From positions 4,576,001-4,640,000 of the forward strand of contig NZ_AP023439.1 in assembly GCF_014701095.1 (NCBI RefSeq): a stretch of 64,000 nt of DNA. The letters are read 5' to 3'. This DNA is from Streptomyces tuirus. GTDB lineage: Bacteria > Actinomycetota > Actinomycetes > Streptomycetales > Streptomycetaceae. This document shows, one piece after another, positions 8,220 through 17,147 of this stretch. The translations under genes were made by a program, and so were the position numbers. Below the pieces are notes generated by a model. The model was not told the origin of the DNA, ran no database searches, and worked only from the letters and a program-made list of their open reading frames with translations. Numbering within the stretch: position 1 is the first letter of the stretch; each line of letters starts with the position of its first letter.

Positions 8220-10520
8220 TCACGCCACCTCGGTCTCGCAGCGCAGCCGCCGGTCGGGGCCGAGCACCCGGACCGGGCCCGTCAGGGTGAGGTGCGCGGT
8301 GTGCCGTACGTCCGCGCTCGACGCCGCCAGCCTCAGCTCCACGGCGCCCGGCTCGACCACCCGGCGGCCCGAGCGGTCGGTGAAGGACGACAGGTCCGCG
8401 TGGAAGCGGAAGGTCACCCGGGCCGCGTCGCCCGGGGCCGCAGTCACCCGCTGGTAGCCGATCAGCCGCATGTCGGGGCGCGTCACGGACGCCACCGGGT
8501 CGTGCAGATACAGCTGCACCACCTCCGCGGCCTCACGAGCGCCGGTGTTGCGGACGGTTACCGACACCTCGTACGAGCCGTCCGTGCCGATCTCGACCGG
8601 CCCGGTGGCGGCGGGCACCTCCCAGGCGAACGCCGCGTACGAGCGGCCGTGGCCGAAGGCGTACAGCGGGGTCGGGTCGAGGTTGCTGACCTCGCCCGCC
8701 AGGCCCAGGGGCGGCTGGAGGTAGGTCCAGGGCTGCCCGCCGGGCAGCCGCGGGACGCTGACGGGCAGGCGACCGGAGGGGTTGACCCGGCCCGACAGGA
8801 CGCCCGCGACCGCCGGGCCGCCCTCCTCGCCCGGGAAGAACGCCTGGACGACCGCGCCCAGCCGGCCGTGCCAGCGGCCCAGCGCGTAGGGGCGGCCGGT
8901 CAGCAGCACCAGCACCACCGGGACGCCGGTGGCGACCAGCGCGTCCAGCAACTCGCCCTGGGCGCCCGGCAGGCCGAGGTCCGTCGCGTCGCAGCCCTCG
9001 CCCGAGGTGCCCCGGCCGAACAGGCCCGCCCGGTCGCCGAGGACCGCCACGCACACGTCCGCCTCGGCGGTGCGGGCGATCGCCTCCTCGAAGCCCCCCG
9101 TATCCGGGTCGGTCACGTCGCAGCCCTGCGCGAACGTCACCTTGGCGTCGGGGAGTTCGGAGCGCAGGGCGTCCAGGACGGTCGGGATCTCGATGCCGAC
9201 CGGCACGTCGGGGTGGTGGGGCAGGACATGGGACGGGAAGGAGTAGCAGCCCAGCATGGCCAGGGAGTCGGCCGCCCGGGGGCCGACCACCGCGATACGG
9301 GTGTCGGGGGCCAGCGGGAGCAGGCCGTCGGGGTTGTCGAGCAGGACCACCGACTCCTCGGCCAGGCGGCGGGCCAGGATCCGGTTGCCCGTCGAGTCGA
9401 GATCGACCGCCGCGGCCGGCTCGGGCGCCCAGTCCTCGTCGAGCAGGCCCAGTTCGCACTTCTGGAGCAGGACGCGGCGGGCCGCACGGTCCACGAGCTC
9501 CTCGGGGACCGCACCCGAGCGGACCGCCTCCAGCAGCGGCCTGCCGTAGCACTTGACGGTGGGCAGCTCGACGTCGATGCCGGCGGTGAGGGCCGCGTGG
9601 GCCGCCGCGGCCGGGGTCGCGGCGACCCGGTGGAGGGTCTGGAGGAAGCCGACGCCGAAGTAGTCGGCGACGACCGTGCCGGTGAAGCCCCACTCCTCGC
9701 GCAGGAGACGGGTCAGCAGCCCCGGGTCCGCGGAGGCCGGCACCCCGTCCGTCTCGGTGTAGGCGGCCATCACCGAGCGGGCCCCGCCCTCGCGCAGGGC
9801 CATCTCGAAGGGCGGCAGGGTGACGTCGGCGAACTCGCGGACCCCGGCCCGCACCGGGGCGAGGTTGCGGGCGCCGGCCGAAGAGGCGTACCCGGCGAAG
9901 TGCTTGAGCGTGGCGACGACCCCGGCCGACTCCAGGCCCCGCACATAGGCCGTGCCGACCGTGGCGACCAGGTACGGGTCCTCGCCGATGGTCTCCTCCA
10001 CGCGGCCCCAGCGCGGATCGCGGACGACGTCCAGCACCGGGGCGAGGCCCTGGTGCACACCGGCCGAGCGCAGGTCGTCGCCGATGCGGCGGGCCATCTC
10101 CTCGACCAGCGGCGGATCCCAGGTCGCGCCCCAGGCCAGCGGAACCGGGTAGGCCGTGGCCCGCCATGCGGTGAAGCCGGCCAGGCACTCCTCGTGCGCG
10201 ATCGCCGGGATGCCGAAGCGTCCGGCCGCGGTGATACGGCGCTGGGCACGCGCCAGGGCCTGCGCGCCGACTGCCGGATCCACGGGGGCGGTGCCGAAGG
10301 AGCGCGTCAGCTGGCCGAGGCCATGGGTGATCAGCTCGTCCCAGTCGTAGTCGACGGTCATGTCGTGCTGGTGCGGAGCGACTCCGTCGCCGTCCGTCGC
10401 GGCGCCCACCCACACGCCGTACAACTGGGCGGTCTTCTCCTCCAGGGTCATCCGGGAGAGCAGGTCGTCGACGCGGGCGGCGGCGGGCAGCGCGGGGTCA
10501 CGCCAGGGCGCGGTGGTCAT
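8220..10520 (-). CDS. Glycoside hydrolase family 3 beta-glycosidase
   Basis: This is a 766-residue exo-acting beta-glucosidase or beta-xylosidase homologue. The GH3 N-terminal barrel includes GEDPYLVATVGTAYVRGL, the substrate-binding KHFAGY, and the catalytic nucleophile D286 in GFTGTVVADYFGV. The (alpha/beta)6 sandwich domain follows, then a fibronectin-III-like C-terminal domain (VTVRNTGAREAAEVVQLYL). There is no signal peptide, so it acts on imported oligosaccharides. ATG 10520 has AGGAGC just upstream; an in-frame upstream ATG would run into the operator region. It is divergent from a LacI regulator with repeated operators between them, so it is probably that regulator's target. Substrate cannot be decided from sequence. 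Confidence 0.92.
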   Translation of the reverse strand: MTTAPWRDPALPAAARVDDLLSRMTLEEKTAQLYGVWVGAATDGDGVAPHQHDMTVDYDWDELITHGLGQLTRSFGTAPVDPAVGAQALARAQRRITAAGRFGIPAIAHEECLAGFTAWRATAYPVPLAWGATWDPPLVEEMARRIGDDLRSAGVHQGLAPVLDVVRDPRWGRVEETIGEDPYLVATVGTAYVRGLESAGVVATLKHFAGYASSAGARNLAPVRAGVREFADVTLPPFEMALREGGARSVMAAYTETDGVPASADPGLLTRLLREEWGFTGTVVADYFGVGFLQTLHRVAATPAAAAHAALTAGIDVELPTVKCYGRPLLEAVRSGAVPEELVDRAARRVLLQKCELGLLDEDWAPEPAAAVDLDSTGNRILARRLAEESVVLLDNPDGLLPLAPDTRIAVVGPRAADSLAMLGCYSFPSHVLPHHPDVPVGIEIPTVLDALRSELPDAKVTFAQGCDVTDPDTGGFEEAIARTAEADVCVAVLGDRAGLFGRGTSGEGCDATDLGLPGAQGELLDALVATGVPVVLVLLTGRPYALGRWHGRLGAVVQAFFPGEEGGPAVAGVLSGRVNPSGRLPVSVPRLPGGQPWTYLQPPLGLAGEVSNLDPTPLYAFGHGRSYAAFAWEVPAATGPVEIGTDGSYEVSVTVRNTGAREAAEVVQLYLHDPVASVTRPDMRLIGYQRVTAAPGDAARVTFRFHADLSSFTDRSGRRVVEPGAVELRLAASSADVRHTAHLTLTGPVRVLGPDRRLRCETEVA

Positions 10521-10555
10521 GAAGCTCCTGTCGGGTGGACGGACGGCCCTCTCAC

Positions 10556-10612
10556 GAACGTTCCTACTCACGAACATTCCTACGAATGTTTCGTAATGAA
10601 CTTCGAATGTTC
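10556..10612. promoter_or_regulatory. Operator array between GH3 gene and LacI regulator
   Basis: Four copies of an 8-base GAAYRTTY motif occur in 57 bases: GAACGTTC (10556-10563, perfect palindrome), GAACATTC (10572-10579), GAATGTTT (10584-10591) and GAATGTTC (10605-10612). Copies two and three form an inverted pair. The block fills the gap between the two divergent starts, the expected place for LacI-family operators controlling both genes. Confidence 0.6.
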
Positions 10613-10673
10613 CGGGAACCTATGGCGGTGTGAGGACTTCGTCAAGGGGGCCCGCAGGGTTACGATCGCCGCC

Positions 10674-11738
10674 ATGACATCCCCGGAGCCCGTTGAAAGC
10701 CGGACGCAGACCCGGATGCGGGGGCGCACGGCGCAGACCGCGACGCTCGCTGAGATCGCCCGAGAGGCGGGCGTCTCGGCGCCGACTGTTTCGAAGGTCC
10801 TCAACGGCCGGGCCGACGTCGCCCCGGCCACCCGGTCCCGCGTCGAGGACCTGCTGCGCGCCCACGGCTACCGGCGTCGCCGTGCCGAGGCGACCCGCTC
10901 ACCCCTGATCGACCTGGTCTTCCACGAGCTGGAGAGCGCCTGGGCGATGGAGGTCATCCGGGGCGTGGAGAACGTGGCCCGGGACGCCGGGCTCAGTGTC
11001 GTGCTGTCCGAGAGCGCGGGGCGGCTCACGCCGGGGCGGACCTGGGCCGACCAGGTCGCCGCGCGCCGGCCGCACGGCGTGATCCTGGTCCTGTCCGGGC
11101 TCGACGAGTCGCAGCGCGCGCTGCTGACCAGCCGTTCCATCCCGTTCGTGGTGATGGACCCGGCCGGCGACCCCGGCGCCGACGTGCCGTCGATCGGCGC
11201 GACCAACTGGCAGGGCGGCCTCGCCGCCACCCGGCATCTGGTCGAGCTGGGACACCGCAGGATCGGCGCGATCAGCGGGCCCTCGCAGATGATGTGCAGC
11301 CGGGCCCGGATCGACGGCTACCGGGCCGCGCTGGAGACGGCAGGGCTCCCGGTGGATCCCGCCCTGATCGCCACCGGCGACTTCCACCACGAGGCCGGCT
11401 ACCGGCGGGGCCTGGAACTGCTGCGCCGCCCGGACCGGCCGACCGCCGTCTTCGCCGGGAACGACCTCCAGGCGCTCGGGCTGTACGAGGCCGCGCGCGA
11501 ACTGGGGTTGCGCATTCCGGAGGACCTGAGCGTGGTCGGCTTCGACGATCTGCCGGTGGCGCCCTGGGTCGGGCCGCCGCTGACGACCGTACGGCAGCCG
11601 CTGACGGAGATGGCCGAGGCCGCGGCCAAGCTGGTCCTCGACCTCGGGCGGGACGAGGGGACGGAGGCGGCGACGAGGGTGGAGCTGGCGACGACTCTGG
11701 TGGTGCGCAGCAGCACGGCGGGGCCGCCGGAGGAGTAG
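10674..11738 (+). CDS. LacI-family transcriptional regulator
   Basis: This is a 354-residue repressor-type protein. The N-terminal helix-turn-helix is TLAEIAREAGVSAPTVSKVL, with the hinge-type NGRADVAPATRSRVEDLL. A periplasmic-binding-protein-like effector domain follows, with the typical TRHLVELGHRRIGAISGP and VVGFDDLPVAPWVGPPLTTVRQP. ATG 10674 is 62 bases beyond the operator array. A glycoside hydrolase gene is divergent, so a mono- or oligosaccharide inducer is expected. Confidence 0.92.
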   Translation: MTSPEPVESRTQTRMRGRTAQTATLAEIAREAGVSAPTVSKVLNGRADVAPATRSRVEDLLRAHGYRRRRAEATRSPLIDLVFHELESAWAMEVIRGVENVARDAGLSVVLSESAGRLTPGRTWADQVAARRPHGVILVLSGLDESQRALLTSRSIPFVVMDPAGDPGADVPSIGATNWQGGLAATRHLVELGHRRIGAISGPSQMMCSRARIDGYRAALETAGLPVDPALIATGDFHHEAGYRRGLELLRRPDRPTAVFAGNDLQALGLYEAARELGLRIPEDLSVVGFDDLPVAPWVGPPLTTVRQPLTEMAEAAAKLVLDLGRDEGTEAATRVELATTLVVRSSTAGPPEE

Positions 11739-11958
11739 AAGCTGTGTTGACGGGTGTGCCGGACGCCTCCGCACCGCACCGAAGCCAATCGGTTGCACCG
11801 CCGAAACTTTCGGCGACAGGGCTCAACGGCTCGGTGCGGGAGCCATCCGGTGCCGCTGGTGACACCGGTGTGAGCCCGGGCCATGAAATCTGAGAATTTC
11901 CGAAGAAAGGGCGCCCTGGGCTCCCTGCCCGTAATAATTCGGACTTACGTTCCTGCCC

Positions 11959-12996
11959 GTGACGGGACTCAACGGGGACGAGGGTACGGACGTGGGCCGG
12001 CGGTCGAGAGCACTGAAGATCGCCGGCCTCACTCTGGCGGGGACGCTGGTGCTGGGCGCCGGAGCCGCGGGCTGGGCCTACTGGCATCTCAGCGACAACA
12101 TCAAAGGCGTCGACATCGACAACGCGCTGGGCGACGACCGGCCGCCGAAGCCGATGACCACACCGTCGCCCTCCGGCCCGGCCCTGCCGAGTGAGGCCCT
12201 CAACATCCTGGTCCTGGGCTCGGACTCGCGCAGCGGCGAGGAGAACCGCCGGCTCGGCGGCGGGGACAGCTCCGGCGCCCGCTCCGACACGACGATGGTC
12301 GTCCACCTCGACGCCGGGCGGACCAGTGCGACGGTGGTGAGCATCCCGCGCGACACCCTGGTCACCCGCCCGTCCTGCCCTCGGCCGTCCGGCGGTTCGA
12401 CGGCGGTCGCCCACCACTCCATGTTCAACAGCGCGTACGAGGTCGGCGGGCCGGTCTGTGCGGTGAAGACGGTCGAGGAGATGACGAACGTCCGCATGGA
12501 CCACTACCTCGAGATCGACTTCTCGGGCTTCGCCAAGCTGGTCGACGCGCTCGGCGGTGTCACCGTCACCACGGACGAGGACATCGCCGACGAGGACAGT
12601 CGGCTGCGGCTCGAGGCGGGCACCCACCACCTCGACGGCACCCAGGCCCTCGGGCTGGCCCGCACCCGGCACGGCATAGGCGACGGCAGCGACCTGGGCC
12701 GTATAGGTCTCCAGCAGAAGCTGGTGAAGGCCCTGCTGGAGCAGATCGCCTCCCAGGACCTGCTCACCGATCCGGCGAAGCTGTACCGCGTCGCGGACAC
12801 GGTCACCGCCGGCCTCACCACGGACACCGGCCTGGACTCCCTCGCCGAACTGACCCGGCTCGCCCAGAGCCTGCAGGGCCTCCCGGCGAGCGGGGTGCGG
12901 ACGGTGATGATGCCCGTGGTGCAGGCCCCGTCGGACCCCAACCGGGTGGTGGCCGAGGAGCCCGAGGCGGGGAAGCTGTGGGAGTCGCTGCGCTGA
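11959..12996 (+). CDS. LytR-CpsA-Psr (LCP) family glycopolymer ligase
   Basis: LCP proteins attach lipid-linked teichoic acids or other glycopolymers to peptidoglycan outside the membrane. The 345-residue protein has a short cytoplasmic tail, one transmembrane helix at about residues 21-42 (IAGLTLAGTLVLGAGAAGWAYW), and the LCP catalytic domain. Visible conserved parts are LNILVLGSDSRSG, SDTTMVVHLD, VVSIPRDTLV and the arginine-containing LGLARTRHG. GTG 11959 is the only reasonable start. The 220 bases before it hold no gene. It is monocistronic between a sugar regulator and a YCII protein. Confidence 0.9.
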   Translation: MTGLNGDEGTDVGRRSRALKIAGLTLAGTLVLGAGAAGWAYWHLSDNIKGVDIDNALGDDRPPKPMTTPSPSGPALPSEALNILVLGSDSRSGEENRRLGGGDSSGARSDTTMVVHLDAGRTSATVVSIPRDTLVTRPSCPRPSGGSTAVAHHSMFNSAYEVGGPVCAVKTVEEMTNVRMDHYLEIDFSGFAKLVDALGGVTVTTDEDIADEDSRLRLEAGTHHLDGTQALGLARTRHGIGDGSDLGRIGLQQKLVKALLEQIASQDLLTDPAKLYRVADTVTAGLTTDTGLDSLAELTRLAQSLQGLPASGVRTVMMPVVQAPSDPNRVVAEEPEAGKLWESLR

Positions 12997-13126
12997 CCTG
13001 TGTGAACGTGTCCCGGAAAAGATCTCCGAGAAATTCCGGCGAGCATGTCGATCCGTCGTTCTCCCGATCGACGCAGGGGTGAGAGCGGGGAACAGCCCCG
13101 CCGGCCGAAGACCCCGAGGAGTCACC

Positions 13127-13483
13127 ATGCCGCGCTTTCTCACCCTGATCCGCATCGACGAGAAGAACGCGCCCGCGGACGGCCCGAGCCCCGAGCTCAT
13201 GGAGCGGATGGGCACGCTGCTGGAGGAGATCACCAAGGCGGGCGTCATGCTCGACACGGCCGGGCTCACGCCGACCTCGGACGGCAGCCGGGTGACCTGG
13301 GAAGGCGGACAGCTCTCCGTCACCGACGGTCCCTTCACCGAGTCCAAGGAGGTCATCGGCGGCTACTCGATCAGCCAGTGCAAGGACAAGGCCGAGGCGA
13401 TCGAGTGGACCAAGCGGTTCCTGTCGCTGCACGAGGACTACTGGACGATCACCGCCGAGGTCCGGCAGATCGCCGAGGACTGA
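13127..13483 (+). CDS. YCII/DGPF-domain protein, partner of the next sigma factor
   Basis: This is a 118-residue protein with the YCII-related (DGPF) fold: it opens MPRFLTLIRIDEKN and contains TDGPFTESKEVIGGYSI, the eponymous DGPF motif. ATG 13127 has GAGGAG at 13116-13121. Genes of this type are typically paired with ECF42 sigma factors, and one follows 60 bases downstream here. The DGPF protein is thought to be a target or accessory of that sigma factor, not an anti-sigma factor; its enzymatic role is unknown. Confidence 0.88.
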   Translation: MPRFLTLIRIDEKNAPADGPSPELMERMGTLLEEITKAGVMLDTAGLTPTSDGSRVTWEGGQLSVTDGPFTESKEVIGGYSISQCKDKAEAIEWTKRFLSLHEDYWTITAEVRQIAED

Positions 13484-13543
13484 CGGGTCCGAGCGGCCGC
13501 TTCCGCTTGGCCGGGCGCCACGCGGGGTGTCTGATGGTGGGCT

Positions 13544-14914
13544 GTGACCCCGCAGCCCACCCCGGCCTCGCAGCCCACCCCACCCCCGCCACCCCGGCCC
13601 GGCCGTACAACCGAGGGCGCGGAGGGCGCCGAGGGCGCCGAAGTCGTCGAGGGCGCCGAAGTCGTCGAGGTCGTCGAAGTCGTCGAGGTCGTCGAGACCG
13701 TCTTTCGGATGGAGTCGCCCCGGATCATCGCCGCAGTCGCACGGGTCGTCCGGGACGTCGGGATCGCCGAGGAACTCGCGCAGGACGCGCTGGTCGCGGC
13801 ACTGGAGCAGTGGCCGCGGGACGGGGTGCCCGACAACCCGGGCGCCTGGCTCATGACCGCCGCCCGGCACCGCGCCGTCGACCTGGTCCGGCGCCGGGAG
13901 AACTACGCCCGCAAGCTGGCGGAGATCGGCCGGGACCTGTCGGAGACGGCTCCCCCTCAGGAGCCCGCCGACCCCGACGACATCGACGACGACCTGCTCC
14001 GCCTCGTCTTCACGGCCTGCCACCCGGTGCTGTCCACCGAGGCCCGCACCGCCCTCACCCTGCGCCTGCTCGGCGGCCTGACCACGACCGAGATCGCCCG
14101 CGCCTTCCTGGTCCCGGAGCCGACGGTCGCGCAGCGCATCGTCCGCGCCAAGCGCACCCTCGCGACGAGGAACGTCGCCTTCGAGGTGCCGCACGGCCCC
14201 GACCGCGAGGCCCGCCTCGGCTCGGTCCTCGACGTCATCTACCTCATCTTCAACGAGGGCTACGCCGCCACGGCCGGCGACGACTGGCTCCGCCCCTCCC
14301 TGTGCGAGGACGCCCTGCGCCTGGCCCGGGTGCTCTCGGCCCTCATGCCGAAGGAAACCGAGGTGCACGGCCTCACCGCGCTCCTGGAGCTCCAGGCCTC
14401 CCGCACGGCCGCCCGCACCGGCCCCTCCGGCGAGCCGGTCCTGCTGAAGGACCAGAACCGCGCCCGCTGGAACCGCATGCTCATCGCCCGCGGCATCACC
14501 GCCCTGGGCCGGGCCGAGGCCACCTCCTCCGGCGCCCCGGGCCCGTACCTCCTCCAGGCGGCCATCGCCGCCTGCCACGCGCACGCGTACACCTACGAGG
14601 AGACCGACTGGTCCCGCATCGCCACCCTCTACGGCCTCCTGGCCGCCCGCTCCCCGTCCCCCGTCGTGGAGCTGAACCGCGCGGTGGCCGTCTCGATGTC
14701 CGAGGGCCCGGCCGCCGCCCTCGCCCTCGTCGACGCCCTGACCGGCGACCCCGCCCTGCGCGACTACCACCTGCTGCCCAGCGTCCGCGGCGACCTCCTG
14801 GCCCGCCTCGGTCGTACGGCCGAGGCCCGGGCGGAGTTCGAACGCGCGGCGTCGCTCACGCGCAACGAGCGGGAGCGGGACCTGCTGCTGCGCCGGGCGG
14901 CCGAACCGTCCTGA
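13544..14914 (+). CDS. ECF sigma factor of the ECF42 type with TPR-like C-terminal domain
   Basis: This is a 456-residue extracytoplasmic-function sigma factor. Region 2 is about residues 53-115 (VFRMESPRIIAAVARVV, AEELAQDALVAALEQWP, PGAWLMTAARHRAVDLVRR). Region 4 is about residues 150-215 (TTTEIARAFLVPEPTVAQRIVRAKRTLA). A long C-terminal TPR-like domain follows with FNEGYAAT and VVELNRAVAVS, as in ECF42 factors. No transmembrane anti-sigma gene is adjacent, which fits that class. The first 53 residues are unusual: a proline-rich stretch, then ten EGA/EVV triplets encoded by a 9-base tandem repeat. GTG 13544 is needed to include this; the conserved part begins at VETVFRMES. Confidence 0.9.
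   Translation: MTPQPTPASQPTPPPPPRPGRTTEGAEGAEGAEVVEGAEVVEVVEVVEVVETVFRMESPRIIAAVARVVRDVGIAEELAQDALVAALEQWPRDGVPDNPGAWLMTAARHRAVDLVRRRENYARKLAEIGRDLSETAPPQEPADPDDIDDDLLRLVFTACHPVLSTEARTALTLRLLGGLTTTEIARAFLVPEPTVAQRIVRAKRTLATRNVAFEVPHGPDREARLGSVLDVIYLIFNEGYAATAGDDWLRPSLCEDALRLARVLSALMPKETEVHGLTALLELQASRTAARTGPSGEPVLLKDQNRARWNRMLIARGITALGRAEATSSGAPGPYLLQAAIAACHAHAYTYEETDWSRIATLYGLLAARSPSPVVELNRAVAVSMSEGPAAALALVDALTGDPALRDYHLLPSVRGDLLARLGRTAEARAEFERAASLTRNERERDLLLRRAAEPS
13613..13702 (+). repeat. Ten 9-base tandem repeats inside the sigma factor gene
   Basis: Ten in-frame 9-base units, variants of GAGGGCGCC and GAAGTCGTC, encode E-G-A and E-V-V triplets at residues 24-53. They form a very acidic extension just before sigma region 2. 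Copy number should vary between strains by slippage without breaking the frame. Confidence 0.9.
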
Positions 14915-14917
14915 AGG

Positions 14918-16099
14918 TCAGGCAGGGTGCCCGATGAGCATCGCCGGTGCCCCCGCGACCCGGGTCAGGAACACCGTGGCCGCGTGCGGCCCCTGCGGTT
15001 TGACCTTCTTGCGGAGCTCCTCCGGCTCGACCGCCGAACCCCGCTTCTTGACGGTGAGAACGCCGACCCGGCGCTCCCTCAGCAGCGCCTTCAACTTCTT
15101 GACGTTGAAGGGCAGATGGTCGGTGATCTCGTAGGCGGTGGCGTACGGGGTCGGGTGCAGGGCGTCGGCCGTGACGTACGCGATGGTCGGATCGAGCAGC
15201 CCGCCGCCCACCCGGTCGGCCACCTCCGCGACCAGGTGGGCGCGGATGACGGCGCCGTCGGGCTCGTAGAGGTAGCGGCCGGGCGGGCGGACCTCCGGGT
15301 CGGGCAGGCCGCGGGAGAGCAGGGTGCGGGGGCCCGGCAGGAGGGTGGCCCGCACCGCCCCCGGCTCGGTGCCGAACCACAGCACCGCCTCCTTGACGTC
15401 CCCGCCGTCGGAGATCCACTCGGCCTCGGCGTCCTCGGGGACCGCCTCGTGCGGGATGCCGGGGGCGACCTTCAGCGCGGCGCCGCGCGGGGCCCGGCGG
15501 GCCGCGGAGACCGCCCAGGAGAGGGGCGGTGAGTAGGCCTCGGGGTCGAAGATCCGGCCACGGCCGCCGCGCCGGGCGGGGTCGACGAACACGGCGTCGA
15601 AACCGGTCGTGTCCACGTCCATGACATCCGCCTCGCGCACCTCGACGAGGCCGGACAGTCCCAGCGCGTCGGCGTTCGCCCGGGCCACCGCGGCCGTCTG
15701 CGCGTCCCGGTCCACGGCCAGCACCCGGATCCCGGCACGGGCCAGCGCGATCGCGTCACCGCCGATGCCGCAGCACAGGTCGGCGACCGAGGTGATGCCC
15801 GCCTCGGCCATCCGCCGGGCCCGGTAGGCCGCCACGCTCGCCCGGGTCGACTGCTCGACGCCGTTCGGCGTGAAGAACATCCGGCCCGCGTCCTCGGCCC
15901 CGAACTTCACCACCGCCCGCTGCCGCAGCCGCGCCTGCCCGAGCGCCGCCGACACCAGCTCGGCGGGGTGCTCGCGGCGCAGCCGGGTCGCGACGGCCAG
16001 CTCCTGCGCCGGGTCGGTGTCCCGCACCTCGTCGAGCAGGGCGCGGCCTTCGGGGGTGAGGAGGGGAGCGAGGTCGTTCACCGGATCATTGTCGGCCAC
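14918..16099 (-). CDS. Class I SAM-dependent methyltransferase, THUMP-like C-terminal domain
   Basis: About 393 residues. The SAM site is VADLCCGIGGDAIALARAG, followed by VLAVDRDAQTAAVARANA and the acidic VREADVMDV. The catalytic-region motif is FDAVFVDPARR. The C-terminal part (HLPFNVKKLKALLRERRVGVLTVKKRG) is the THUMP-like domain seen in actinobacterial methyltransferases that probably act on RNA. GTG 16099 or GTG 16081 could be the start; neither has a strong ribosome site, and longer upstream reading is low complexity. It converges with the ECF42 gene, with only 3 bases between the stops. Confidence 0.85.
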   Translation of the reverse strand: MADNDPVNDLAPLLTPEGRALLDEVRDTDPAQELAVATRLRREHPAELVSAALGQARLRQRAVVKFGAEDAGRMFFTPNGVEQSTRASVAAYRARRMAEAGITSVADLCCGIGGDAIALARAGIRVLAVDRDAQTAAVARANADALGLSGLVEVREADVMDVDTTGFDAVFVDPARRGGRGRIFDPEAYSPPLSWAVSAARRAPRGAALKVAPGIPHEAVPEDAEAEWISDGGDVKEAVLWFGTEPGAVRATLLPGPRTLLSRGLPDPEVRPPGRYLYEPDGAVIRAHLVAEVADRVGGGLLDPTIAYVTADALHPTPYATAYEITDHLPFNVKKLKALLRERRVGVLTVKKRGSAVEPEELRKKVKPQGPHAATVFLTRVAGAPAMLIGHPA

Positions 16100-16199
16100 G
16101 GCGGCGGGCGGGTGGCGTGTGGGCCAGTCGGTGGATGGTGGGGCGCCGGCCGCGGTGTCGGGCGGGGATCGAGGGGAGGCGCTGCGAGGATCCGGCACC

Positions 16200-17147
16200 A
16201 TGCGAGCAGTCGTACAAAATGACAAAAGCCGGGCGCGGGGGGCATCGGGACGAAGGTCCGCGGGCGTGCGGATCGGCCTCACCGTGCTCGTCCTCGCCGC
16301 CATCGCCTCCGGCTGCGCGCAGGACGGCGGCAGCGACCGGGTCACCCCGGCGGGCGGCCAGCAGCCCCTCGACGCGCCCCCGGCCCGCGCGCTCGACTCC
16401 TACGCAACCAAGCTGCGCGCCGCGCACGCCGCCCGGGTCGCCGCTGCGCACCGCTGGGGTCTGCGCAAGGTCCCCCGCGCCGCCCCGCCGGCCCCGGCGA
16501 AGAAGCCGAGGATCAGGACCCGCAAGGGCTTCGAGGTGGACGGCCACCGGGAGCTGGACCTGCCGCCCGTCTTCACCAGGATCCCCACCCGCGACAAGGT
16601 CGTCTTCCTCACCATCGACGACGGCGCCGAGAAGGACCCGGCCTTCCTGCGGATGATGAGCGACCTGGACGTCCCGTACACCGCCTTCCTCAGCGGCTAC
16701 CTGGTCAAGGACGACACCCGCTACTTCCGGACGATGCAGTCCAAGGGCGTGGTCCTGAACAACCACACCCTCCACCACCCCAATCTGCGGGGCATGTCCT
16801 ACCGGGCGCAGAAGCGCGAGATCTGCGGCATGCAGCGCTATGTGCAAAGGCAGTTCGGCAAGCGCCCGGCCCTCTTCCGCCCGCCCTACGGCAGCTACGA
16901 CCGGGCGACCCTGCGCGCCGCCAAGACCTGTGGCATCGCGTACGTCCCCCTGTGGAACGAGGAGGTCTTCGCCGACCACTGGGAGTACCGCGAGGGGGAC
17001 CGCAAGCTGCGCCGGGGCGACATCGTCCTCACCCACTTCCGGGGCCGCGACCAGTGGAAGGGCACGATGGCCGACATGGTGCGCCGTTTCCTGAACAAGG
17101 CGACGGCCCAGGGGTACGCGGTCGGGCGGCTGGAGGACTACCTGTGA
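16200..17147 (+). CDS. Lipoprotein polysaccharide deacetylase (NodB/CE4), copy 1
   Basis: This is a 315-residue exported CE4 deacetylase. The N-terminus is a lipoprotein signal ending ASG-C39 (IGLTVLVLAAIASGC). After a charged linker comes the NodB domain: FLTIDDGAEKD (motif 1; D140 and D141), NNHTLHH (motif 2, metal histidines) and RPPYGSYDRATLRAA (motif 3). It probably deacetylates peptidoglycan or another amino-sugar polymer at the cell surface. ATG 16200 has GAGGA upstream. The next gene starts inside its stop (GTGA overlap) and encodes a paralogue, so the pair is a tandem duplication. Confidence 0.9.
   Translation: MRAVVQNDKSRARGASGRRSAGVRIGLTVLVLAAIASGCAQDGGSDRVTPAGGQQPLDAPPARALDSYATKLRAAHAARVAAAHRWGLRKVPRAAPPAPAKKPRIRTRKGFEVDGHRELDLPPVFTRIPTRDKVVFLTIDDGAEKDPAFLRMMSDLDVPYTAFLSGYLVKDDTRYFRTMQSKGVVLNNHTLHHPNLRGMSYRAQKREICGMQRYVQRQFGKRPALFRPPYGSYDRATLRAAKTCGIAYVPLWNEEVFADHWEYREGDRKLRRGDIVLTHFRGRDQWKGTMADMVRRFLNKATAQGYAVGRLEDYL

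Noticed and set aside
8292..10673. A long plus-strand frame joined to the LacI regulator
   Set aside because: It is antisense to the GH3 gene and has no domain; the regulator starts at ATG 10674.
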